From Gavia stellata (lineage: Eukaryota > Chordata > Aves > Gaviiformes > Gaviidae): DNA of 64,000 nt. The notes under the pieces are model-generated. The model searched no databases. It saw only the letters and a program-made list of their open reading frames with translations, and was not told the DNA's origin. Below, in pieces: positions 1 to 11,432 of the stretch (the stretch's first letter is position 1; every line of letters begins with the position of its first letter). The translations under genes were made by a program, and so were the position numbers. The stretch covers positions 372,001 to 436,000 of the forward strand of contig NC_082611.1 in the NCBI RefSeq assembly GCF_030936135.1. Reading direction: 5' to 3'.

Positions 1-3000
1 CAAAAAAAAAAAAGCCTAATTAACAACTCAGTTTAAGTAAAATAATAATAATAAAAAATCTGGTATTTCCAAGCGTGAGAAAAGTAAATGTCATAGCTAC
101 ACCCAAGCAAAAAAAGAGTTGAAGTCTCTCAGTCCACCAGTTATATGCAAAACCAAGCTTTCTTCTTGAAAAAAAAATCCATTACCAATGTACACTGCCA
201 TCTAATCACAAAGCTAAAGCAAGGGGGAGGCAGCAGGATTCTCTAGCTGTCCAGTAGAGGCCAACAGCAGTGACAGCAGGGGCACGAGGGCCACGTCAGC
301 TACAGGAAAAATTTACAGTGAAGTCACAGATATCAAGCAGTAACAAACTGGCAGCAGGGGAAATTGGTGGAAAGGTGGACATTACCTTGCCCCGTCCTTT
401 CAGCTGTCCATTTCAGCCCTCCAACACTTCCATGGCTGGCCTGGCTAAATCATTACTGTAACTGCAGACACTGCATACACGAGAGCTGGAAAGCAGGTGG
501 ATCTCATCAGCACTGAGTAAGAGTAAAGCCTACTTGTGCACGACCAAAAGCTGTAGTGTATTGGAATACACAGTGATAAATGGTGGTTGACGTCACCACT
601 GTATCAGTATTACTGTGCCGACAGAAGGATGTGGTGAGCAGAGGAGGCAATGAATTCAGGTCCAAACACCCACACATTTATTACTGTATCGCTCTGCTCT
701 CTTATGTGAGAAAAAGGTGGGAGAGCAGAGAAAAACCTCACAAGCCTCAGATCTAGAAGGTCATAGCAGGGCTGGTGGAGTTTGAGGCTTGCAGTAGAGA
801 GGCATCAGTGCCAAGGCATTAAATGGTTAAGCCTAACTATATAGTACAGTGTGTACCACATCGGAGACAGCCAAGTACCACTGCGCTCTGCTTCCACCTG
901 TCTCCAAAACGGCCCCTGGGACCAGGGCAATAGCACCAATCCTCAGACCACAGGCAGGGAGGTGGTCTGGCTCCGGCACAGGTGGAGGGGCTCATCCCTA
1001 CCCTGATCTCATGCCTGCAGCTTGTGTCTGGGCTGGGACTCTCCAGATTGCAAGGCTGACACTGAGGGAGGGTAGGTCAACTCACCTCTGCGTGCCTTAA
1101 AAGGGGCTGCAAGGAGCCCAGTGCACGCTCCTTGTGTCCTTGGGCAAGAGGGAAAGGAGCAGCATTATGGAGGGGACTTGGCACACACAGCACAGCGTAG
1201 TAGTAGGAGGGTAAAGAACAAGGAGCTGGAATGACTCAAGGCGACTGCAGCAGTGAAGTGGGCACAAAGCAGCTGGGTGCAGGACGAGCAGGCTATGTCC
1301 AGCCCTGAGACCTGCTGAGCCAAAGAGCCCACTGCCCCTACTGCACCCACCACACAGCGAGAAGACTCCGCACATGCGGAGACTTCGTGTGGCACAGCAC
1401 AACTCAGCCAGGCAGCCTGGAGCAGCAGATGCACGGCCAGCGGGGGCCAGCTCTCACCCAGACCTCAGCGCTCCTCCGATAGCTATGAGGAGAATTACAG
1501 GTACGGGAGAGTCACGGCGGGTCAGTCTGAGTACAACACATTTTTATAGTAGTTAAAGAACAAAACAAATCCCATCCCTCATGTAGGCAAGCACGCAGCA
1601 ATCACAGGCCGTAGAGGGCATAAGATTGTCAGAAGATGCTCAAGACAGAAGGTCCCAGCTCCATATTCAGCAGAAGCAGCTGTCTCTCTTTCAGGTAAAT
1701 AATCAGGAGCTTACTGCTTCCAGCATATATTCCATCTGTTTGAAAGGGAGAAATCCAGACTTAAAAGGCTAGACTGCTGATCCCAGTCTGGAGCAATGAA
1801 TACAGAGTCATGGGGAAACTGCTAACAACAGTGCAAAAGAGAGCAGCTCCAATTTCTATGCTGATACATAGACAGGAAGAAGGTGAGGGGTCACTATGTC
1901 AGGGAATGTTCCCAGGATACTGTAAGAGTGTTAACAACATGACAGAGGTTTTATAAAAGGAAGTAGGGTATTCTGGGCTGTAAAGCAGGCCAGCAGGTCT
2001 AAACCAAAACTGTAAGAAAAGCTAACATGGGATTCAGTTAATATACAACAAAAGGATAATAATACAGAATAATTGCAGCCTCAGCAGTTATACAGAAAAT
2101 ATCAGCACAAAAATTAATGAGCTAAGTTTAAGAAAAACAGGCATTTAGGTGCAATATGTTTAAATTTATAAAGCAGTTCATCTTAGAGTACCACCAGTAT
2201 TCTTGTTTTAAAAGTTAGCTCTGTAATAGCAAATGTGTATTATTGCATGTTTTAAAAGTAGCGTGGCTTGTGCCTGCCAGACTATCACTCTTTGGACTGA
2301 TCACACATGCTGCCCCTTCCCTCCTTCCTCTGCACAAATAGTGGTGCTAGCACACCTTGAAGAGTCCTGTGTAACCATGGAGCAAAAGCTGCACCACTGT
2401 CCTGGTGTGTTTCTTACTAACTGCCTAGGAAATGTCTAGCTTAGCTGCTCAGCCTAATTGACCCTGTGCTATCCCACACTACACCCAACAGTGACAATCT
2501 CCGCAACCCACAGGCAGCATCAGCTGAGACAAGTCTTTTCTAGAAGCTTGGGCCTGACATTGTGCCGGTAAGCGATTCACAAAGCATGCAGAAGGAAGAC
2601 CTGGTCTCTCTTACAGAGATTCTGCCCCAAACACGAAGAGGAATAGCTGTTGGGCTAAGTAGCAGGATCTTTGCCATGCATGTTATAACAGTGCACAGCC
2701 AGCACATGGGCCAGCCCAGTTACCAGCAACTCCCTGGCAAGCATGGTCGAGAACCGCCTGCCCTGCCCTGAGTGGTCCAAACCGTCTGTTTTTCCCAGGG
2801 AGGTGTTTACTGTATAGAGACTAGGAAAGAGAGGTAGGACTGAAGGGGGGTAATGAGTCCTAGGAAAGGGCAGCAAGGGCAGTTGAAACTTCTTTTTCTA
2901 AGATAGTTAATTTTAATTTAGGAAAGTTTATCCTTCGCTGACTGCCAGAATGCAGATGTGTACAGTTTCCCTCCTGTGATGCTCACTGATGGTGAAGCAT

Positions 3001-6000
3001 AAAGCCAAAAGAAGTACTAAGGGCCTGCCAGAAGACTGGAATATCCATCCATCATGAATGGATGTGATGAAACTTAATGATTGGTTCTCTTCTGTCTTCT
3101 AGGACACACATGAAGGATCTCTAGGAGCCCCAGTACCTGTTGCCACCTGAAGCACAGTACATAGGTACACCTCCTGCATGGAACAAAGCAAAGCAGAGGG
3201 CTCAGTGTGCAGTGACCATCTCCAAGAGCACACAGCTCTAGAGCTACTCTGTGCTGTGGGGGCACTGACTGCTCTACACCTGAGGTTCCATGGCACTTCA
3301 GGGCAGCTGAATCCAGCCTCCAAGGTAAAGCACTTGGAGACCTGAAGCAGTTCAACTGCCATGGATTTATGTTGATTTGAGATAAGAGGCAACTACTTAA
3401 TCCAGCTGTAATCCCAGCCCAGCCTGCAGTGGCAATATTCACCAAGAAGCAAGTGTGAAGGGCACACCAGGGAAGTCTTGGTAGATTCTGCTAAAAGTTA
3501 TTGATGACCCAAAAGCATTTTGCCATGACTGGAAGAAGGGCAAAGTCTGTATGTATTTATCAGCAAGAATAAATACACACAGAGGAAATAACAATCAGAG
3601 CTGACAATTCCTTTCTCTAGGAGAGAGACTTAGTGACACTTGCAGTTACCAAGCTCACGATGTGGGGAAAAAACCCCACACAAACAATACTACCTCTGTA
3701 TTTTCTTCCTGTCACAATGGAATTAAAAGAATATCCTCAGCATCATCAGACCTGGTATAACTCTAGGGTCAAAGGCGCCTTTACTGGCTGGTGACATTTA
3801 GGAGGAAGATAATCATACATTACGATAAGTAATGAGTAAAAAAAATGGCAGGAGAACAGCTGAGGCATGAGTAACAGTGTTCTACTGGAAGGGAAAGCAA
3901 TAGAAGAAACCACCTCAAAGCTCAGGAAATGGGGTAAAATATGAATGAGCCAGGCAGAAAGCGGAGGTGTTAGTCAGCAAAGCAGCAGGTTGAAAAACAA
4001 CAAAGCCTCCCAGCTGGCAGCCTGTGAGCTGACACAGGATGCTGCACACAGGAGGGAGTGCATTGCTTTCGGTCTGGCGAACGCTGAGTGCCACCTACAA
4101 AGACCCCAGCACCCTGCCCTCCTGCCTCCCTTTTGCCTTTGCCAGTTGTCTCTTCATAGCCACCAACATTGGGCTCAGCCTCTTGTTTTCCCCAATATAC
4201 CTCAAGTCTGAACCCCCTCTGCATGAAGGCTGTAGTAGGAGGACATCACTTTGGCTCCTGCCAAAGGAAAAGAGCTTACCTTCACAGAGCTCTGACTGTG
4301 TACATCTTGCTCACATGGAGGGGATCGCACAGAGGCGCGTATCTTCTCTTAGGAAATCACCAGACACATGCTGGTAAACAGAAACAGGAATGACTGTGCC
4401 TGTGAACGCGCCCTGACCATCTGGAACAGAAACCTCCAGCTCTGCTCAGGCTCAAACCCACCACCCTCATCTAAGCCATACAAAATATGCCTAGAGCATC
4501 TCCCCAGATGCCTCACTGCACTGCATAGATTCAGCCCACAGAAAAGCACGCTCTCCCCAAGACAGCCTCCACAGCACCCTCCTCTGAGAGCCTAGACCCC
4601 TCTGGACAGCCCACAGGGGGTACTCTCCCTCCATATATTTGTCAGAGCCCTGCCCCACAGCTGGGTTCTTGCAGCTGCACAAACTAAGCATCAGCCTTTT
4701 CTTGTCTGTTCAGTTGATGTGTCCCATCCTCTCCACCCTCCCCTATCACAGCCATTCTCAGACTGGACCCAGGTCACACCTTCTGTTTGTGCTTCCAAAG
4801 AGCCCCGACTCTGCACGAGGTCACCAAGTCTGTCACACATTCCCACAGCACTCACCAGAGTCAGCAGTGCTAGCAGAACTCGCTGCTCCTTTCATGCAGG
4901 TTGGCAGAAACTGACCCATTTAGAGCCAACATCCATCAGCTTGTCCCCAGATCTCTGCTCACAGGGATGCACTAAACCCAGAACTCTGCTGCTGGCATAC
5001 AGCTATTTATGGCAAGAGCATCACCTGAGCCTCTTAGAGCTTTGTTTTGCCACAGCTGTCAAAAACCAGCATGCCCCACCCATGCTGCCGGGCCACAAGC
5101 TTTTACAGCAGGCCTTCCACACCTGGGGCCGGGTACAGCAACTGAGTGTGCCTTGGACAACTTCTGCCACCTCTAAGAGGGTGAAAAACACTGGCTATTT
5201 TCAGCCTGACTGTAGAAGCACTTTCAGAGCAAAAGCCAGTGGCTCGCGTTGCATGCTGCCTCCACGTGGCAAGCAGTGAGCTGCAGGAGACAATCGCATG
5301 GCAGACCATAGCCTCCAGCAGCATTGCTGGCTCCATCCCAAACCCGCAGAACATGCAGTCCTAATACAATTAGTGGCTTCTCATGTCACTGGCAGGGGTG
5401 TACTGTGTCTTTAGGAGAAAAGGCGGTATGGGGGTGCAGGATGGACAAACAGGCAGAGTTTCATTGAGAGGCACCTTGCAATATGTTGGGGCATATTAAC
5501 AACATTGGAGATAAAACAGATTTCAACAGAAACGGATTGCTCCAAAGTAGCCACTGTTTCCAAATTCAAAACACATTTCTGCATAGAGAAGCCAAAAGGC
5601 TTCGTGGGACTTTCTTGGGACAGCGTGAGTTTTGTGAAGCTGTGGCTTTGCTATGATGCTGGTAGGAGTTCATTGTAAGGTGACAGAAGGCAGGAGCTTG
5701 TTTTGTTTGAGGCTAAAAAGGCCAAAACATGGAGTTATTGGCTCCACTAGAGCACAGGGACTAATGTGATGAAATTGTGTCACATCGGTGTATCCGCACC
5801 CAAAGCAGCACCAGTGAATGTTTACGGTGCTCACCAAGAAGAGGAGTCTGAAGGTTGTTCCTACAAAATGTAGGGGCCGGGGGATTCCATGCTGCACTGT
5901 GGCTTTGGTTGTGGTGTGAGGCTCTTGCTCGAACAAGGAAGCTGCTTGGATCCCCTGGTCGCTGTTCTGTAACCAGGTCTGCATAGCCTAGTTTCCACAC

Positions 6001-7972
6001 TCCTTACCCTGCCACTGTGCATCTGCATGAGTTGGAAAGTGATGTGCTAGGAGCAGCAAGAAGCTAAAACAATGGCAGATAACATGCAAAATAGAGACAA
6101 TATGGACAGCAGTTGAATGTGTTGGTCTTTCACACTGGGGAGCACAGCTGGAGGTTTTTAAGACAAGTCGTCAGAACAGCAAAGGTGGCCTAACCAGAAG
6201 TGGGAAGAACCCCTGATGCTTCCGGACAACAGTATCTGTTGCAGGGGCCCAGCACAGCTCAGAATGAGGCCATGGAATATGTAGCACGTGCTAAACTATG
6301 GGTCCTAATTTCTGCCCTTGCGGAGGAAACAAGGCACTTGATGGCTGTTGGCTCCCTCATGCTGTGGAGGAGCATACTATGTGCTTCCGGAGACCCTCAG
6401 CTAGGCAGCAGGGGAGCAGACCACCCAGCAATGAACGGCCCTGCATAACCTTCAAGCCCAGAGCCTGTCAGATAAGACACACCGGTTAGTGAACGCAGCA
6501 CAGCATGAGCCTGCCAGAGCCAGCTCCCCCAGAACACTGCTGGCTGCTCACCAAGGGCCAAGAGTGCTAACTTCAGGGCCAACCGTGGCCAGTGCAGACC
6601 TGGTTCTCACAGCAACTCTCTAGAGCATTGAGACAAGAACCCGGGACTGGTTAGAACCCTGACCAGGTGTGGAAATTCTACGCCCAGAAGGCAGTCCAGT
6701 GCTTTCTCACCCTGTTATAATGCTTGTTGCTGTGTGGGCGGCTCACTGCAAGTGAAACCAGCAGTGGCTGAGCTGGGGAGAAGCAGCCAACCTCAAACTC
6801 TTTAGCTTATGGCAAATTCCCCCATGTCTAAGAGCTGGGGAAACAGCAGCAAGTAGGAAAGTCCCAGTGATATATTAGTCACTGACTCAGTCACCTTCAA
6901 GCAGAGGACAAACACCACACTGCTCTTACACAATGGAGCACAGACAGGACCATGGAAGCGGCTGATCCATCACTGAACTGGGACAGGAGCTCCTTAGGAC
7001 ACCTGCCACACTCCGTGGACCGGGGCAGGTCTAGTGCAGTCATGCCTCTATCAAAGACAGGCTGCGTCTCACAGGCTGGTACCAACTCTTGCCATTACAA
7101 TTGCCTCTCTGCATTGAGAATACAGAATTTTACGTCTCCTGCACAGATGGTCAGTTTTACAGAAAGTATTCTAGCTAAGAGCAAAAAAAGAAGAAAACAG
7201 CTGCTGCTCCCCCCTACGCAGCTACATGTGCCACAGCAGTCAGTTCCGCACACTGTTCATTAAAGGCTGCAGCCAGTTTTTCTTCTCTTTCATCTTGCAG
7301 TCTTGCTGGAGAAGTAGAAGGCGGCTGCGTGGAAATTTCCATGTTGTAGAAAGCCACAGAAGGGACAGGATGGAAGCAGGACAGCACAAGGAACAAACAG
7401 AGCAAAGCACCTTTGGCCAGAGTACAACAGAGATGCAAAATTCCTCTCAACATTGTTTCTCAGCTTGCCAAAGGAATGAGAATACTCAGGACTTAGCAAA
7501 CCAGTGGTGCTGCTGATGGCTGTTATTAGGTACTCTGAGAAAACACACCAAGGTACGGCAATTTAGTAAGCTTTAACTTTGGTTAAGTATGTTAGAGAGG
7601 TACCTGGAAAGTGCCCTCTTCCTCACTCAACTGTTTTTTTTCCTTTGCTTTGGAGCAATCTGCTTTGAGACACAATAGTCCTGCAGCTGAAAACCAGACT
7701 AGTTCATCGCTCTGACCATGGTCTCATCGCTCTGATTGTCAGCAAGTTCACGCTGAGCTGTTGCTCGGCTTCCGACCTCATCACCACAGTTTAGTGAGAC
7801 GGGCCTTGAGGTCTGTGTGCCATGGCTGCAACATCTGATGAAAAGCTGACAGCATGACATGGCTGCCTCAATCATAGCAGCGTGGTGAAAAAAATTAAAA
7901 TTCCGGGTAATGTGTAATCATGATACATCACCATGTGGGAGCCTGGCGCAGACCTTTTACTCAGCATCCTGC

Positions 7973-7993
7973 GGGGGGGGGGGGGGGGGGGGG
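7973..7993. repeat. Poly-G homopolymer, 21 bases
   Basis: An uninterrupted run of 21 G follows a C at 7,972 and ends before ACGGGACGACAC. Runs this long are rare in vertebrate DNA. They are length-unstable and hard to sequence, so the true length may differ from the assembly. Confidence 0.9.
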
Positions 7994-10863
7994 ACGGGAC
8001 GACACACGATCTGTGTATATGTGTGCCTGAGCATTGCACGGGCACAGTTCCCCTGAGAATAAGTCAAAAACACCTATTCTTTGTGAAAGCAACTGTATGC
8101 AAAATTGCACACTTTGAAAGCACCTCTGCCAGAACTAGAATACAAACTGCACAAATCATGCTCCGTAATGAGTCTTCTACAGAAAAAACGTGGCTAGGAG
8201 AAAGCAAACCGTCCTCTCAGTCTCTATTCACTAAGGAGTTTTGTCACGTAATTCCACAGTCAGAGGTAAACATTAGGCAGCAGGGTTTTCGAAGTCACAA
8301 CCCCCTCATTTGCTTCTCTCACCCTTCATTCCTTTGGCCATGTCACTACTAGCATGCAATACCTAAAAGAACTTGTTTTCTTAGTTTGTAGCTCATGATG
8401 GATAAGCACTTGGACATCTTTGCACCCTGCCTGAACAATGCAGGGTCCCAAAGCAAGATGCAGACACAAATTATTTAAAAAGCTGACCCCTCCCTCACCC
8501 TAAACTAACTTGCCCCTACCCCCAAGAACTTCACCGCACATCTTCAAGCTCCTGTTCCATACTAGTCTCACCCTCATCTTGTGGTCATTGTTAGTTTTCC
8601 ACAGGCAATGACAAACCTGTGGATTGACAAGAATTTTCCAACAGCTGTTCTGTACAGATGCACGTTTCCAAGGAGCTAACGCTGCTCAGGAAGGAGAGAA
8701 AGAAAAAAGGCAAGGCTGCGGCATTCTCTGCAAAGGAAAAGCAGTGTATCAGAAGTACCCTCTCCTGAACTGGGAATACACCTGCTTTTCTCAGGAACCC
8801 ACTTCACTCATGTGAGTCAGATTGCTAATATTTGGTACGCAGCCAGGTGAGAAAGATGTGGAGGCGGAGCAATTGTGAGCAAGTAATAAATGGCATTGTA
8901 ACTAGGCTAAAACTTGGCACAAGCCTCCACTTGCACTGCAGTCTTACAAAACAAACTGAAAAACACTAAAGATACACTTAGTACGATTAGTAATTCTCTG
9001 TCCTGGTAGGAGCCTTCCACTAGCTAAAAAGGACATGCTTAGAGGGTCCCAGCCTTCAGGAATTCCTCTCTCGGGAGAGTAAGCTGCTTTTGCAAGCACC
9101 GGCTGGTCCGCAGGAGGTGCGGCTCAGGCCAGTACACCTCACTGGCACTCCTGGGAGCCAACCCAAAGTCAGAACTCCCACGCACTCCAGGCTGATCATC
9201 ATCTTAGGCCAGAAATGCGTCATTTGAAACCTACCTGCATTTTATAGCCTGGCAATAAATAGCTCCAGACGGCAAAAGCAGAGGCAGTGGAGGACAAAAC
9301 ATGAACTTAGCTCCCGCTGCAGTCATGCACCGTGCCTATCAAGGGACAAGGGGTGAGCTGGCCAGCCGCCCAGCCAGCCCCGGTGTTTATCGCCAGTTCT
9401 GGGTTATACAAAGACATTGGAATAGGGCTCCCTCTTCTCAAAGAGTTACAGTTTGATTTCACCGCAGAAATACTGAAGAGAGAAAAGGAGAACACCACCA
9501 ATGCACAGAAAGCCATCGAACAGAAATGAGCAGGCAGGAGGGCATAGCTATGCAGAAAAAAAGCCAGGGAAAGGCAGAACAAAGCTGGGGCTCAGCAGAG
9601 AAGCGCTGCAGCAAACAGCTTTCCAACCCTGGCCTGAGCAGACCTCTCCTGGCTGCTCCAGCCAAGTGCAAGCCTTCCAGGAGGATTTCTCAAAGAGCAC
9701 AAGGGAGAGTGCAGGAGCAGAAGGGGAAGAAAGCACCACTGGTGTCCCTGGGCCTCCCTTAACAGCCCTGTGCTACTACAGTAAACAGTGAGTAATGCAT
9801 TCCGGTTAGCTGCAATAACTAGCTGTGAGCTTTTGCTTAAACTTGACTTTGCTTGGATTTAGGGAAGTGAGTCGGCTTACCCATGAGGCAGACCATGGCC
9901 TCTACGCATCCTCCTATTCCACCATTTCACTGCGGGTTTGGTTGATGGGTCCTGGAAAGCCTCTTCATCTGTTTGCCTCACAGCCCTCCCACTTCACAGA
10001 ATTTGTGCTGATGTTTAGTGCAGCAGTGACTGCCCTCACGCAAAGAAAGAGTATTTCTGATAGAATTAAACCTCCCCTGAGTGAAAATAAAATTCAGCCT
10101 GGTATTTTCAGTAAAAACAAATAAATAACATGTTCATCAGCACCTTAGCTACAAGCAGTTAACATCTTTCACTAACCACCACCACCTTAGTGAAAGTGAG
10201 CTACAAGCCAGTGCCTATACAAATATTATCACATCTAAATACAGACACTTCACTGAGAGTCTCCTTCCAGGGCCTACACACCCTTCTGTACCGCTGCGAA
10301 ATTGATGCATAGATACCTCTGCTACTTGGCCAACCTGAACTTTGAAGAGAGATTTGCAGTACAAAATTCTTTCTTACAAAACATGTTAAACCTGTTTCTG
10401 TGCTTAGCATTACGGTTTCCTTCCTTATGAATGGCAATGCAAATAGGGTTTTCTAAATAATGACAATACACATATATAAATACACATTATATTACTTAAC
10501 GGTTCTTAACTATTTTGTGCCACTGTCAGCATACTAGGCTGGAATTTACCATACCAAAACATATGATAATGCCCTAGAAAAGTTCAGAGTCGTGAGTAAA
10601 ACTTTTGGAACAATTATCCAACAAGAAGTATATGCTGCCAGGCATAACTCTCATTCTGACTGGACAAGAACAAGAAGCCAAAAAAATGCTCCATCAGTTT
10701 ACGGAGTCTGACCATAAACTGGCTAAACCTTCTGGGAAAACACTCCTTAGAAATGTCTGATTGCATTTACAGCTGTAGAAGTATGAAATAACTCTGCTTG
10801 CTTCTACAGAATAAGAAACTAATCATCAATAATAGCATTGCTTAAGCCCAAATGACAGTAATC

Positions 10864-10869
10864 TTTATT
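10864..10869 (-). terminator. Candidate IL4R poly(A) signal, distal
   Basis: AATAAA on the minus strand about 565 nt past the IL4R stop, which would give a more usual 3' untranslated length than the proximal hexamer. Confidence 0.4.
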
Positions 10870-11389
10870 CCAGGTCTTGATTGAGCAAGTATAGAAACAT
10901 ACACCCCAGGCTGGGGCTAGGCACGCAGGACCTCCCTCCTCCCCTTCTCCCCCAATAAATAAATTACAGAAGCTGTGTGATGCTGTCAGTGGAAGTCAGT
11001 CACTTCCCCTTTGACCTGCACCTAGGTCCCTTCCAGCTGTGTCAGCACCTTCCACATCACCTTTTTGTGCTTCCCAAGCCACATGCAGAGCCAGGGCAAT
11101 AACCACAGGAGCTGTACTAAGAACTCCCTCTTTCTGCAGCTGCTGCTCACTTTTAGAGCACAATGACAGCCAGAGAAACTTCAGCTCTGGCTTCGCTGCC
11201 CCGACAGAGTTGTAGCTGCCATTGTTAGATGCTAACCCCTGATGCTCCCCAGGGGCCGGTATCACATACCGGTTGCCAGCCCTGCAGCAGGCATGAGTGT
11301 TACAACCCACTGAAACCATGCCTGAACTGTAGCAGCCCTCACTTCAGGTAAGATTGGAAGAACAAACAACGTTTCAATTTGCTGTACAG

Positions 11390-11395
11390 TTTATT
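11390..11395 (-). terminator. Candidate IL4R poly(A) signal, proximal
   Basis: AATAAA on the minus strand, 37 nt past the stop codon. If used, the 3' untranslated region would be very short. A second AATAAA lies at 10,869-10,864. The sequence alone does not decide between them. Confidence 0.35.
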
Positions 11396-11432
11396 TCCAA
11401 AGACTGGTTTGGTTCAGTCTTGGCGAGGGTGT

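Larger units (their letters stand above)
1..11389. other. Gene-free stretch (no supportable coding exon)
   Basis: I see no exon set, conserved domain, tRNA, CR1 fragment or long open frame here on either strand. All open frames are short, mostly on overlapping frames, and lack recognisable family motifs. A 21-base G run lies at 7,973-7,993. A/T-rich simple sequence opens the window (poly-A at 1-12 and an ATA-rich run near 43-58). By human synteny the next gene beyond the IL4R 3' end would be IL21R on the same strand. I looked for its cytokine-receptor hallmarks (the first Cys-rich segment and WSXWS) and did not recognise them, so this could be intergenic DNA or a first intron of such a gene. 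Confidence 0.6.

Noticed and set aside
1085-1163. A Leu-rich minus-strand start (M-L-L-L-S-L-L-P) ahead of a good GTGAGT donor
   Set aside because: The frame reaches a stop (TAA) before the donor, so it cannot splice onward as coding sequence.
9307-9582. A hydrophobic minus-strand frame that might be an IL21R signal-peptide exon
   Set aside because: No cytokine-receptor Cys pattern follows and no fitting donor was found.
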